64,000 nucleotides of DNA from Chenggangzhangella methanolivorans (GCF_019797865.1 NZ_CP081869.1:4292501-4356500), one strand, 5' to 3'; shown: positions 45,027 to 56,594, counted from the stretch's first letter. Made by a program: numbers and translations. The notes: generated from the sequence alone by a model not told the origin.

Positions 45027-45917
45027 ATGACGATCATCACTCGCCGCACGTTCCTCGCCGCCGGCGCCGCAGGCTTCGTCGCCTCAGCGACGGGCGGCGC
45101 CTATGCGGGCGTGGTCGAGCCGACGATGATGCTCGGCGTCACGACCTACGAGCTCACGCCCCCCGGCTGGCCCGACGACCTGCTGCTCAACGTCGCGGTG
45201 ATCTCCGACGTCCATGTCAACGAGCCTTACACGCCGATGTCGCGCGTCAAGCGCATCGTCGAGATCGCGAACGGGCTGAAGCCGGACATGATCGTCCATC
45301 TCGGCGATCACGAGGCGACACACCGCTTCGTCAAGCGGCGCGTGCCCCCGCGCGAGTGGGCCGCGGCCTACGCCGATCTTGCCGCGCCGCTCGGGCTCTG
45401 GACCGTGCTCGGCAATCACGACTGGTGGAACAATTCGCGCGAGATCCGCCGCGCGCTCGACGACGCGCATATCCGCGTGCTCGAGAACGAGGCGGAGCTG
45501 CTCGAGCACGGCGCGCGCCGGTTCTGGATCGCAGGGCTCGGCGACCAGATCGCCTACCGGCTCGGGCGCGGCTCGTTCCACGGCCGCGACGACCTTCCCG
45601 GGACGCTCGCGCAGATCCGCACCGACGATCCGGTGCTGATGCTCGCGCACGAGCCCGACATCTTCGCCGAGATGCCGCCGCGGGTGTCGCTCACGCTGTC
45701 GGGCCACACCCATGGCGGCCAGGTCTACATTCCGGGCCTGCCCGCGCCCTGGATCCCTTCAGGCTACGGCGACCGCTACCGCTACGGCCACATCGTCGAG
45801 GACGGCCGCCATCTCATCGTGTCGGGCGGCATCGGCATGTCGGGGCTGCCGATCCGCTTCGGCGTGCCGCCCGAAGTCCTGATGGTGCGGCTCGGCCGGC
45901 CGATCGCCGCGGCGTGA
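45027..45917 (+). CDS. Tat-exported metallophosphoesterase
   Basis: 296 residues. The N-terminus has a twin-arginine signal (TRRTFLAAGAAGFVASA). The calcineurin-like metal motifs are AVISDVHVN, IVHLGDHEATH, VLGNHDWWNN, ANEPD-like LMLAHEPDIF and LSGHTHGGQV. YkuE/YaeI-type enzymes of this kind act on UDP-sugars or lipids at the membrane face. GDHEATH is unusual: the residues after GD are normally hydrophobic or aromatic. Confidence 0.9.
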   Translation: MTIITRRTFLAAGAAGFVASATGGAYAGVVEPTMMLGVTTYELTPPGWPDDLLLNVAVISDVHVNEPYTPMSRVKRIVEIANGLKPDMIVHLGDHEATHRFVKRRVPPREWAAAYADLAAPLGLWTVLGNHDWWNNSREIRRALDDAHIRVLENEAELLEHGARRFWIAGLGDQIAYRLGRGSFHGRDDLPGTLAQIRTDDPVLMLAHEPDIFAEMPPRVSLTLSGHTHGGQVYIPGLPAPWIPSGYGDRYRYGHIVEDGRHLIVSGGIGMSGLPIRFGVPPEVLMVRLGRPIAAA

Positions 45918-45933
45918 GCGCGCGCGCAGGGCG

Positions 45934-46404
45934 ATGACCGATTTCGAGCGCTTCACGGCCCCGCTTCACGGCCTGTCCGTCAGCTCCGTCTGGCGCGGGG
46001 CGGGGACGGCGATTTTCCTCGAATTCGGCGAGGGGCCCAACCTCTCGGCCGACCGCTCGGACGAGCGCCGGACCGGCGCCTTCACGCTGATGCTGGAATG
46101 GAGCTGGCGGATCGAGGGCGAAACCAAAATCCTCGGCGGCAGCTTCAGCGACGCGCCCGTGATCGAGGAGGCGCTCTACGGCTGCGTCGGCCGCAGGGTC
46201 GAGAGCGTGGCGCTCTACGGGCGGCTGCCGGAGGTGAGGCTCGCGCTGTCGGGCGGGCGCGACGTGGTCTCGTTCATGACGGCCGAGGGCGACCCGGAAT
46301 GGACCCTCTTCGACAACCGCGGCCCCGCGACGCGCTGGGTCCATGCGGTCGGCGGCGCGCTGGCGTTCGCGGCGGAGGACGCGTCCGCGCCGACGGGTCT
46401 CTAG
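45934..46404 (+). CDS. Hypothetical cytosolic protein
   Basis: 156 residues, intact, 16 bases after the phosphoesterase. No signal or membrane segment. Predicted beta-rich; the middle (VESVALYGRLPEVRLALSGGRDVVSF, quoted in part) alternates like a beta sheet. No family recognised. The stop at 46404 converges on the stop of the minus-strand gene at 46409. Confidence 0.65.
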   Translation: MTDFERFTAPLHGLSVSSVWRGAGTAIFLEFGEGPNLSADRSDERRTGAFTLMLEWSWRIEGETKILGGSFSDAPVIEEALYGCVGRRVESVALYGRLPEVRLALSGGRDVVSFMTAEGDPEWTLFDNRGPATRWVHAVGGALAFAAEDASAPTGL

Positions 46405-46408
46405 GGGC

Positions 46409-46648
46409 TCAGTCCTCGACGCCGGTCTCGGGCCGGTCGCGGCCGTCGGAATGCTCGCCGTGCCATTGGCCGGCGGCGTCCTCCCACTCGATGTCCTCGT
46501 CCTCGCCCTTGAGGCGCTGCTCCTGCGCGGCCTGGACGGCCGCGTCGTGGGCGTCCTCGCGGGTCGCGAAGGTTTCGGAGAACACCTCGCCCAGGCGGTA
46601 GGCCCATCCGCCGTCGTGCTCGACGATCTTGTAGATCAGGCGCGTCAT
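46409..46648 (-). CDS. Small DUF2188-like protein
   Basis: 79 residues from ATG 46648 (MTRLIYKIVEHDGGWAYRLG). The pattern of an IVEHDGGWAYR strand followed by FSETFATREDAHDAAVQAAQEQR (quoted in part) resembles DUF2188, a short alpha/beta domain. The acidic tail (GEDEDIEWEDAAGQWHGEHSDG, quoted in part) is probably disordered. Downstream of rpsD but separated from it by a terminator. Confidence 0.65.
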   Translation of the reverse strand: MTRLIYKIVEHDGGWAYRLGEVFSETFATREDAHDAAVQAAQEQRLKGEDEDIEWEDAAGQWHGEHSDGRDRPETGVED

Positions 46649-46696
46649 CGCGGTTTTCCCTCCTCGATCGAAGAGCGGCGCGGTCGCGACCATAAA

Positions 46697-46723
46697 CGAA
46701 AAAGGCCGCCCGGAGGCGGCCTT
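46697..46723 (-). terminator. Intrinsic terminator after rpsD
   Basis: On the minus strand AAGGCCGCC-TCCG-GGCGGCCTT forms a nine-pair stem followed by TTTCGTTT, a classic intrinsic terminator. It starts 25 bases after the rpsD stop. Confidence 0.88.
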
Positions 46724-46747
46724 CCCGAAATTCTGATCAGTCCGAAC

Positions 46748-47359
46748 TCAGCGCGAGTAGAACTCGACCACGAGGTTCGGCTCCATGTGCACCGGGTAGG
46801 GCACCTCGGTGAGCGCCGGCACGCGGACGTACTTGGCGGTCATCTTGTTGTGGTCGACCTCGAGGAAGTCCGGCACGTCGCGCTCGCCCGAGGCCGCGGC
46901 CTCGATCACAATGGCGAGCTGCTTCGACGCGGCCTTCACCTCGACCACGTCGTCGACCTTGACGAGGTAGGACGGGATGTTGACGCGGCGGCCGTTCACC
47001 GTGACGTGACCGTGGTTCACGAACTGGCGCGCGGCGAACACGGTCGGCACGAACTTCGCGCGGTAGACGACGGCGTCGAGACGGCGCTCGAGCAGGCCGA
47101 TCAGGTTCGCGTGTGCCCTTCATGCGGGTCGCCTCGGCGTAGACGCGGCGGAACTGCTTCTCCGAGATAGAGCCGTAGTAGCCCTTGAGCTCTGCTTGGC
47201 GCGCAGCTGCACGCCGAAGTCGGAGAGCTTGCCCTTGCGGCGCTGGCCGTGCTGGCCGGGGCCGTATTCGCGGCGGTTCACCGGGGACTTCGGACGACCC
47301 CAGATGTTCTCGCCCATGCGGCGATCGATTTTGTACTTCGAGGCGTGTCGCTTCGACAT
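46748..47359 (-). CDS. rpsD: 30S ribosomal protein S4 (two frameshifts)
   Basis: About 205 residues; binds 16S rRNA early in 30S assembly and is required for accurate decoding. The start ATG at 47359 gives [21 protein letters not shown]. Frame changes near 47195 (QLRAKQ to [14 protein letters not shown]) and 47115 (TRMKGT to [14 protein letters not shown]) interrupt it. The C-terminal S4 RNA-binding domain [20 protein letters not shown] (quoted in part) and VVEFYSR end are intact. An essential gene cannot carry these shifts in a living cell, so they are almost certainly sequence errors. Confidence 0.96.
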
Positions 47360-47466
47360 CGCGTCCTCCATTTTGAGTTTCGAGGAACGCGCCCTCCTGC
47401 TTCTCCCTGTCGGGAGACGACATCCGGTCGTCGCGAGAACGCCGGATCGCGGGTGCGTAAAACGAG

Positions 47467-47495
47467 CCGCGCGGGGCTGTTAACCCCCCGCGCGG
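47467..47495 (-). terminator. Terminator-like hairpin after the DUF1428 gene
   Basis: CCGCGCGGGG (47467-47476) and CCCCGCGCGG (47486-47495) form a perfect ten-pair stem with a nine-base loop. On the minus strand CTCGTTTTAC follows. It lies about 60 bases after the DUF1428 stop and ahead of rpsD. Confidence 0.6.
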
Positions 47496-47557
47496 TCGGC
47501 GGTTCTCTAGAAGGAGAGGGGCCGCATGTCAATCGCAAGACAGCGGAGCCTTGAGCC

Positions 47558-48276
47558 TCACGCGTCGAGGATCGGCGAAAAGCCGCCATAGATCATGCGT
47601 CGACCGTCGAACGGCCGGGGCGCGCCGCCCGGCTGCATGCGGGGGTCGGCCATGATCTTCGCCCAGCCGGCGTCGTGTTCGGCCTTGGAGGGCCATTCGA
47701 CCCAGGAGAACACGACGGTCTCGTCGTCCTGCGCCTTCACGGCGGGCGTAGTCGGTGACCTCGCCCGCCGGCACGTCGTCGCCCCAGGCGTCCACGACGC
47801 GGCTCGCGCCGGCCTCGAGGAACACTTCGGCGGCCGTCTCGGCGAAGGCCCTGTAGGTCTCCTTGTTGGAGGAGGGAACCGGGACCACCATGCCGTTCAT
47901 GTAGCCCATCGCGCCCTTCTTTCCGGCGTCGAGGATCGGCGCGAAGCCGGCGTAGATCATGCGCTTGCCGTCGAACGGCATCTCCTGGCCCATCGCGTCC
48001 ATGCGCGGGGTCCGACATGATCTTTTCGTTCGCGGAGTCGCGGGTCGCGCGGTCGGGATATTCGAACCACGAAAACACCACGACCTCGTCGTCCTTGGCC
48101 TGCACCGCACCCTTGAAGTCGGTGACCGCGCCGTCCGGCACCTCGTCGCCCCAGGCCTCGACGTGACGCAGGGCGCCGAACTCCTTGAACAGCGGCGCGG
48201 CGTTGGCCGCGTGGCGCAGATATTCGTCCTTCTTGGCGGTCGGGACGGCGAGCACGAAACCTTCGACATAGGACAT
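47558..48276 (-). CDS. Tandem DUF1428 protein (two frameshifts)
   Basis: About 239 residues made of two DUF1428 (YciI/ferredoxin-like) domains in one chain. Domain 1 is MSYVEGFVLAVPTAKKDEYL ... PFDGKRMIYAGFAPILDA; domain 2 is GYMNGMVVPVPSSNKETYR ... PFDGRRMIYGGFSPILDA. They are joined by GKKGAM with no stop. Frame changes lie near 48010 and 47745. Each half has the family's EAWGDDVP and VVFSWxE signatures. Most DUF1428 proteins have a single domain that presumably dimerises; this one is a covalent pair. The function is not established. It follows the GST gene by 43 bases. Confidence 0.8.
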
Positions 48277-48319
48277 CTCAAAATTCCTTCGTTCGGGTCT
48301 GATAGGGGGCGGGCGGCGC

Positions 48320-48970
48320 TCAGGCCGCCTCGCGCGGCCGCTCGAAGGCGGCCATGTGGTCGGCGAGCGCGCGGGCGAAGGCCGGCCGCGCCTCGCAGCG
48401 CGAGATAGGCTTTGAGGTTTTCGTGCTCGGCTACGAGGTCCGTGTGACGGAGCGCGCGAAGCACCGAGGCCATCAGAAGGTCGCCGACGGTGAAACGGTC
48501 CTCGAGATGGTCCTTGTCGCCGAGCCAGCCGGACAGCAGCGTCAGCCGGCGGCGAACCTCCTGCTCGGCCTGCGGGCGGCGCGCCTTCGCCCAGTCCTCG
48601 CCGGCGTGGAACACGTCGACGTCGATCAGCGCGTTGATCGCGATCTCGACGCTGTTGATCGCGAGGCCCGGGGCGGCCCATGGGGTCGCGCGGCATCAGC
48701 GCTTCGGAGCCCTCGGCGATCTCGAGCGCGATCGCGACCGACTCGAACATCCGCACGTCGCCGCATTCATAGGCCGGCACCTGTCCGAAGGGCTGCTCTC
48801 GCAGAGCCTTCGGGCCGGGCGTCCTTGGCGTCGAACAGGCGGGCCCGGTAGGCGAGCCCGGCCTCCTCGAGCGCCCAGCGCACCCGGAGGTCGCGCACGT
48901 TGCCCTTGGCGAAATCCGGAACCCAGTTGAACGCGGTGATCTCGATGGCGGCCGTCGGGTCGAGCGGCAT
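48320..48970 (-). CDS. Glutathione S-transferase family protein (several frameshifts)
   Basis: About 216 residues. Start ATG 48970 (MPLDPTAAIEITAFNWVPDF). Shifts near 48810, 48680 and 48400 break the frame. The reconstructed protein has a thioredoxin-like N-terminal domain (LRVRWALEEAGLAYRARLFD, PFGQVPAYECGDVRMFESVAI, quoted in part) and an all-helical C-terminal domain (WLGDKDHLEDRFTVGDLLMASVLRAL, quoted in part) with the N-capping box TVGDLLM. It ends FERPREAA. It is divergent from a MarR gene and probably under its control, with the DUF1428 gene downstream. Confidence 0.82.
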
Positions 48971-48993
48971 GGCCAGTCCTCCTCGTCGTGTTC

Positions 48994-49023
48994 TTGACTT
49001 ATATGTTGATATCAACCTATATT
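48994..49023 (+). promoter_or_regulatory. MarR promoter with palindromic operator in the spacer
   Basis: TTGACT (48994-48999), 18 bases, TATATT (49018-49023) is a good sigma-70 promoter for the marR-like gene. The spacer contains the perfect 12-bp palindrome GTTGATATCAAC (49005-49016), flanked by ATAT/TATA so that the dyad extends further. MarR proteins typically bind such sites, so autorepression and control of the divergent GST operon are likely. Confidence 0.75.
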
Positions 49024-49051
49024 GCGGGAGTCAAACGGGCTAGAAATCCTC

Positions 49052-49555
49052 ATGATCACGCGTCCGTCAGAAGCGACCGGGGAGATGGAGGGCGCGGGCC
49101 GGCAGGGCGGGGCGCCCATGGCCGAGCTCGCCGCCTCTCACGAGACGACGCTGTTCATCCGCGACAACTGCCTGTGTCTCGCGTCCCAACGGGCCGCGCG
49201 TTCGCTGTCGCGCCTGTTCGACGAGGCGCTGAAGCCCGTCGGGATCACCAGCGGGCAGTTCTCGCTGCTGACCTCGCTCAACCGCGAGCATCCGCCGACC
49301 ATCGGCTCGGTGGCGAACGTTCTGGCGATGGACCGCACGACGCTCACCGCGAACCTGAAGCCGCTTGAGCGGCGCCGGCTGGTGAGGAGCGAGGTCGATC
49401 CGAAAGACCGCCGAGGCCGGCGCCTGTCGCTGACGCAAGAGGGGCTCAGCCTGCTCGACGCCGCCACCCCGATCTGGGAGCGGACGCACAAGGCGGTCGA
49501 GGCGAAGCTCGCCGATCCGCACGTGCTGAGGGCGGGGCTCTCGGCGATCGCCTGA
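49052..49555 (+). CDS. MarR-family transcriptional regulator
   Basis: 167 residues from ATG 49052; ATG 49118 (MAELAASHET) is an alternative that removes a poorly conserved leader. A winged-helix dimer: ITSGQFSLLTSLNREHPPTIGSVANVLAMDRTTLTANLKPLERRRLV (quoted in pieces) is the DNA-binding part, with wing EVDPKDRRGRRLSLTQEG. LFIRDNCLCLASQRAARSLS near the start carries two cysteines, possibly redox-sensing. Divergent from the GST-DUF1428 genes with a palindromic operator between. Confidence 0.9.
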   Translation: MITRPSEATGEMEGAGRQGGAPMAELAASHETTLFIRDNCLCLASQRAARSLSRLFDEALKPVGITSGQFSLLTSLNREHPPTIGSVANVLAMDRTTLTANLKPLERRRLVRSEVDPKDRRGRRLSLTQEGLSLLDAATPIWERTHKAVEAKLADPHVLRAGLSAIA

Positions 49556-49685
49556 GGGCCTGTGAATAGCGGGTGCCGGGCCCAGGCCGGCTCTCGACGT
49601 GACGTCTCGGCCACTCCCGCCGGCTCGTTCGATCTTATATAAAATCCGATCGACCGCCTCTCCGTCCGGATTTTCGCGCCCGCAC

Positions 49686-51605
49686 ATGCGATTCACGCCC
49701 TCCTTCCTCGACGACCTGCGCCAGCGGCTTCCGTCTCGGAAGTCGTGGGCCGGCGCGTGAAGCTGAAGCGGCAGGGGCGCGAATATGCCGGCCTCTCGCC
49801 CTTCAACAAGGAGAAGACGCCGTCCTTCACGGTCAACGACCAGAAGGGGTTTTATCACTGCTTCTCGTCGGGCAAGCACGGCGACGTGTTCAAGTTCCTG
49901 ATGGAGACCGAAGGGGTCACGTTCCCCGAGGCGGTCGAGCGCATCGCCGAGATGGCGGGCGTGCCGATGCCGAAGGACAATCCGGAAGAGATGCGCCGCG
50001 CCGAGGCGCGCGCCTCACTGATCGACGTCATGGAGATGGCGGCGAAGTTCTTCGAGGCGCAGCTTCAGGACCGGATCGGCGCCTCGGCGCGCGGCTATCT
50101 GGCGGGCAGGGCGCTTGGACCCGCCACGCAGGCGCAGTTCCGCATGGGCTACGCGCCGAACGATCGCACCGCGCTCAGGAAGCATCTTGCGGGGCAGGGC
50201 GTCTCGGTCGCCGACATGGTGGAGGCCGGGCTGCTGATCTCCGGCGAGGACGTGCGCGAGCCGTTCGACCGGTTCCGCGACCGCGTAATGTTCCCGATCG
50301 AGGACGTGCGCGGCCGCGTCATCGCTTTCGGCGGCCGGGCGATGCAGGCCGACGTGCCGGCGAAGTACCTGAACTCTCCCGAGACGCCGCTCTTCCACAA
50401 GGGCGCGACGCTCTACAACCACCACCGCGCCCGCGCGGCCGCGCACACGGCCGGAACCGTGGTGGCTGTCGAGGGCTATGTCGACGTCATCGCGCTGACG
50501 GCGGCAGGCGTAACCAACGTCGTGGCCCAGAACGGCACGGCGCTGACGCCCGAACAGCTCGAGCTGCTCTGGCGCATGGCCCCGGAGCCGATCCTCTGCT
50601 TCGACGGCGACAAGGCGGGCCGCCGCGCCGGCTTCCGCGCCATCGAGACCGCGCTGCCGCTGCTCCAGCCCGGCCGGTCGCTGCGCTTCGCCTTCCTGCC
50701 CGAGGGGCAGGATCCGGACGACCTCGTGCGGAAAGAGGGCCGCGGCGCGGTCGAGGCGGCGTTCGCGGCCGCGGTCCCGCTCGTCGACATGCTGTGGTCG
50801 CGCGAATTCGAATCCGGCCCGACCGACACGCCCGAGCGAGCCGCGGCCTTCGAACGGCGCCTGCGCGACGCGCTCGGCTCGATCCGCGACGAGACCGTGA
50901 AGCGCCACTACCAGATCGCGATCGACGGGCGGCTCTCCCGCTTCGGCCGGCCCGACCGCCCGCAGGCGCGGCGCGGGGCGGGGCGGCCTGCGCCGCGAAA
51001 CGGCGGCGGCCGTCGCGGCGATTGGCGCGGCGGCTCCGAGGCTCCGCCGCTCGCCCCCACCGCGACGCTGCTTCAGAGCCCGATGGTGTCGTCCGGCGCC
51101 GGCAAGCTGCTCCGCCGCGAAGTCGCGCTCGTCGTCGCCATCGTCAACCACCCGGTTCTGCTCGACGAACTCGCCGAGGCCTTCGCCGAGCTGGAGTTCG
51201 GCGCGCGCGAGCTCGACCGCCTGCGCCGGGCCGCGCTCGAGGCCTATGTCAGCGGCGCGTCCGACCGCGACGCGGTGCGCGCCGCGATCTTCGACGGCGG
51301 CGAACGCGGCGCGCTGGAGCGCGCCGAGGCCGCGCTTCAATCTGGCGCGCGACTGGTGGGTGGGCGAGGAGGCCGATCCGGCCGACGTCTCCGTGGCTTG
51401 GAGGCACGCTTCCGCCTTGCACATCAAGGTGCGGGCGCTAAATACGGAGCTCCGCGAGGCCGAGCTTGATTTTGGTCGGGATTTCACGGACGGAAACTTT
51501 CTCCGAATCGTCGAAATCCAGCGCCAGTTGGCGACGGCCGAGGGGGCCGAGGCTTCGATCGAAGGGTTCGGCGGCGCTTCGGGCCGAGCCGTCCGGCCGA
51601 TGTGA
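49686..51605 (+). CDS. dnaG: DNA primase DnaG (two frameshifts)
   Basis: About 640 residues; makes RNA primers for replication. Start ATG 49686 (MRFTPSFLDDLRQRLP); frame changes near 49735 and 51340. The N-terminal zinc-ribbon region reads GLSPFNKEKTPSF and FYHCFSSGKHGD: the usual Cys/His ligands are Ser, Asn and Ser with only one Cys left, as is known in alphaproteobacteria. The TOPRIM domain has VVAVEGYVDVIAL and FDGDKAGRRAG (catalytic acids). A Pro/Arg/Gly-rich linker precedes the helical C-terminal DnaB-interaction domain. rpoD follows 219 bases later. Confidence 0.96.
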
Positions 51606-51824
51606 GGGTTGTCGAGCGGGACCGTCGAACCAAAACGGTCGGCCGTAAGCACGGTGTTTGGGCTGGCCGCCGCAAATCGGCCGCATGGTTAACGCGGGCG
51701 TAACGCGAATCCGCGGTAGCTGACTGGATTGGATGGGGCGGCGCCGGACGAGCGGCGATCCGCCCGCATGGTGTGATTTAGGCACGGGGGTCGGACGCGC
51801 GCTCCGGCCCGGAGACGATAACGA

Positions 51825-53816
<1,992 letters not shown>

Positions 53817-53836
53817 AGCTCGGCTAGGCTGACCCG

Positions 53837-54121
53837 ATGGAAGGCCGCCGACGCTCCATCGAAGTGGACGAAGACGTGGCCGTCGCGCTGGAGCAGCGCG
53901 CGGCCGAGCGCGGGGTCACGCTCGCTGAGTTCCTGTCGGACGTTTCTGCGGTTGACGCCGGAACCGTCGCGCTGTCGCGGGAAGAACTGGCCGAACTCGA
54001 CGAGCGCGTCGCCGACTGGGAGCGCGACCGAGACGACGTTTCGGCGGAGGAGGTCTTTGACCGCCTGATCGATCGAGCAGAGGCTCGTCTCCGCCAGACG
54101 TCGGGGGCGTCGCGCGGTTGA
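53837..54121 (+). CDS. Antitoxin of a type II toxin-antitoxin pair
   Basis: 94 residues. The N-terminal RSIEVDEDVAVALEQRAAERGVTLAEFLSD stretch looks like a ribbon-helix-helix DNA-binding domain of ParD/RelB-type antitoxins. The acidic C-terminal half (ELDERVADWERDRDDVSAEEVFDRLI, quoted in part) would wrap the toxin. It begins 20 bases after rpoD and overlaps the toxin start as TTGA. Confidence 0.75.
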   Translation: MEGRRRSIEVDEDVAVALEQRAAERGVTLAEFLSDVSAVDAGTVALSREELAELDERVADWERDRDDVSAEEVFDRLIDRAEARLRQTSGASRG

Positions 54122-54390
54122 AGCTGCGAATGCTCAAGGTCGCGGAGCTGGATCTGGACCGGCTCGAGGTGTTTCTGGCGCAGGAGGATCCACGCGCGTC
54201 CGTCGAGGCCCTGCGCCGGATCCGGGCCGCCGCGAACGATCTGCTGGCGTTCCCCGCGCTCGCTCCGACGATTCACGGGCGCGCCTCCCGCCGCCTTACC
54301 GTTCCCTTCGGCCGCGGCGCCTATCGCGTCGATCGCGAGCGCGAGACCGTCGTGATCCTGCGCGTCCGCCACAGCCGCGAGGCGCGCTGA
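54118..54390 (+). CDS. RelE/ParE-family toxin
   Basis: 90 residues from a TTG start overlapping the antitoxin stop. Fold signatures: VAELDLDRLEVFLAQEDPRASVEALRRIRAAANDLLAFPALAP (quoted in part), RRLTVPFGRGAYRVDRERETVVILRVRHSREAR. The hydrophobic strands and the RVRHSREAR C-terminus are typical of the ParE/RelE superfamily. It would inhibit gyrase or translation; which one cannot be told. Confidence 0.8.
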   Translation: MKLRMLKVAELDLDRLEVFLAQEDPRASVEALRRIRAAANDLLAFPALAPTIHGRASRRLTVPFGRGAYRVDRERETVVILRVRHSREAR

Positions 54391-54495
54391 CGTCGTTTCG
54401 CGGCGCCGGCGCAAACGAAGGCGTGAAATCCTGCGCCTTCATCTTGCCGGGCCGATCGATCAGAAGGGCGGCGATCTCCAGAAGGAAGCCCCCAC

Positions 54496-55104
54496 ATGAA
54501 GCTGTTCTCGTCCGCACTCTTGGCCGCATCGCTTGCGCTTTCGGCCGCGCCCGCGCTCGCGCAGGAAATGCCCGGCAAGGCCGACGTCGCGCTCGTCTCG
54601 GGCGGGACCTACAAGGTCGATCCGAACCACACCCAGGTCGCCTGGTCGGTGGACCATATGGGCTTCTCGACCCTGTTCGGCATGTTCGGCCAGCCCAAGG
54701 GCCAGCTGAGCCTCGATCCGAAGAACCCGGCAGACGCCAAGCTCGAGATCGAATTCCCGATCTCCGGCCTGGCGGTCACGTCGGAGAAGTTCGACGCGCA
54801 TCTGAAGAGCGCCGAGCTGCTCGACGCCCAGAAATTCCCGACCGCGACCTTCCGCTCGACCTCGGTCGAGGTCTCGGGCCAGAAGGCCAAGGTCACGGGC
54901 GACCTCACGGTCCATGGCGTGACGCGGCCGGTCACGCTCGCGGTCGCGTTTCACGGCGCCGGGATCAATCCGATGAGCAAGGCCGAGACGGTCGGCTTCT
55001 CGGGCTCCACCAAGCTGAAGCGCAGCGAGTTCGGCCTCAGCGCCTTCGTCCCCGTCGTCTCCGACGAGGTCACGGTCACGGTGGTGGGCGCGTTCGAGAA
55101 GTGA
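54496..55104 (+). CDS. YceI-family periplasmic lipid-binding protein
   Basis: 202 residues, intact. MKLFSSALLAASLALSAAPALAQ is a signal peptide. The lipocalin-like YceI barrel has GTYKVDPNHTQVAWSVDHMGFSTLFGMF (quoted in part), SEKFDAHLKSAELLDAQKFPTATFRST (quoted in part) and LTVHGVTRPVTLAV. The family binds isoprenoid-like lipids. The ATG follows GAAGGAAG. Convergent with the soluble MCP gene at 55127. Confidence 0.93.
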   Translation: MKLFSSALLAASLALSAAPALAQEMPGKADVALVSGGTYKVDPNHTQVAWSVDHMGFSTLFGMFGQPKGQLSLDPKNPADAKLEIEFPISGLAVTSEKFDAHLKSAELLDAQKFPTATFRSTSVEVSGQKAKVTGDLTVHGVTRPVTLAVAFHGAGINPMSKAETVGFSGSTKLKRSEFGLSAFVPVVSDEVTVTVVGAFEK

Positions 55105-55126
55105 CGCCGTCGAGCGCGCCGCGCCT

Positions 55127-56473
55127 CTAGCGGCGGGCGGCGCGCTCGGCCGCCTTCACGGCCTCCTCGAGCGCGGCCTCGGCGCGGGTGAAGCAGTCCG
55201 AGGCGGCGCTCCAGTCCTGCGCGCGCACATGAGCGAGCATCGCCGCCGCCTCGCGGCGCACGACGTCGCGGGCGCGGATCGCGTCCTCGGGCCGCTCGTC
55301 CGCCGGCAGCGCGTCGAGGCGCGCCCCGAAGACGCCGGCGTCGAGCTCGGCCGACCCCGCGCCGATGAGGATCGCGCCGAGGCGGCGGTGAAGCTGGCCG
55401 GCTTCGGCGGCGAAGCGCAGGCATTCGAAGCCCCGAAGGCCGCGGCCGGCGGCGCCGTCGACGCCGGCGATCGCGGTCTCTTCCGCGGCCACGAGCTTGC
55501 CGAGTACGGCGTCGATCTCGCCGCGGGTCTTGGACGCGGTCGAGGCGATGCGCCCGACATTCTCAGAGATCTCATTGGTGGCCGCGCGCTGCTGGCCGAG
55601 CACGTCCGACAGCGCATGCATGTTCGACGTGATCAGCGAGACGTGGCGGCCGACCGCCTCCACCTTGTCGCCGGTCGCGCGGATGGTCGCCTCGCCGTCG
55701 GCGACGGCGCTCGCGCTCTCGCCGGTCGCGCGCTTGATGGCGTCGGTCTCCTCCATCAGCGTCGCGATGCGGGCGCGGATCTGTTCGGTGGCCTTGGCGG
55801 TCTGGCCCGACAGCGACTTCACCTCGTTGGCCACCACCGCAAATCCCCGGCCGGCGTCGCCGGCGCGCGCGGCCTCGATCGTGGCGTTGAGCGCCAGAAG
55901 ATTGGTCTGGCTGGAGATCGCCTCGATCGCGCCCGCCATGTCGGCGATCTGGCGCACCGCGTCCTCGAGCACGCCGATGCGCGCCGCGATCGCGCCGACC
56001 CGGTCGCGGATCGCGTCCATCGACGAGGAGGCCGCGCCCATTTCCTGAAGGCAGAGGCCCGTCTCCTCGCGGGCGGAGGTGGCGTCGGCCGCGCCGGAGC
56101 TGCTCATCGAGAACAGCTCCGAGATCGAGTTCGCGAGCTCCTCCACCGCGCCGGCGATGGTCGAGGTGCTTTCGGCGACCTGGCGCACGTCGTGGGTCAC
56201 CCAGCCGACGCCGAGCCCGGTCGCCGAGGCGTCGCGCGCGAAGGAGACGAGCGCGCCGAGATCGTCGCGGCCGCGCCGGGAGACCGCGTCGGCGAAGGCC
56301 CTCAGCGCCGCGCCCGCGTCGCCCTCCGGCCATTCGGCCGGCTCCGCGCCGCGCTTCATGGCGTCGAGCGCCGCGACGAGACGCATCTGGTCGAGCGCCA
56401 CGGCCTCCGCGGCCGGGCCCGCCTCAGCCGCTTTGACGACCGACGTCGCTGCGCGCCCGAATCCGAAAGTCAT
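55127..56473 (-). CDS. Soluble methyl-accepting chemotaxis protein
   Basis: 448 residues, intact, no membrane helix. The signalling domain occupies residues ~100-330, with tip [39 protein letters not shown] (quoted in part). The C-terminal ~120 residues form another helical domain ([25 protein letters not shown], quoted in part) that may be sensory. It should sit in cytoplasmic receptor arrays. No chemotaxis operon is nearby. Confidence 0.9.
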   Translation of the reverse strand: MTFGFGRAATSVVKAAEAGPAAEAVALDQMRLVAALDAMKRGAEPAEWPEGDAGAALRAFADAVSRRGRDDLGALVSFARDASATGLGVGWVTHDVRQVAESTSTIAGAVEELANSISELFSMSSSGAADATSAREETGLCLQEMGAASSSMDAIRDRVGAIAARIGVLEDAVRQIADMAGAIEAISSQTNLLALNATIEAARAGDAGRGFAVVANEVKSLSGQTAKATEQIRARIATLMEETDAIKRATGESASAVADGEATIRATGDKVEAVGRHVSLITSNMHALSDVLGQQRAATNEISENVGRIASTASKTRGEIDAVLGKLVAAEETAIAGVDGAAGRGLRGFECLRFAAEAGQLHRRLGAILIGAGSAELDAGVFGARLDALPADERPEDAIRARDVVRREAAAMLAHVRAQDWSAASDCFTRAEAALEEAVKAAERAARR

Positions 56474-56594
56474 GGGTGGTGTCTCGCTCGTTTCCCGGGA
56501 GCCGCCTGACGTGCTCCTTCTCCGGGCGCGAGTATTTCACCACAGGCTTAACGCGTAATGACCGGAAAATTGCGCGCGGCCGAACTCGCGCGCC

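Noticed and set aside
46409..46693. Longer start at 46693 for the DUF2188-like gene
   Set aside because: The additional residues overlap the terminator flank and lack conservation features; ATG 46648 begins the recognisable domain.
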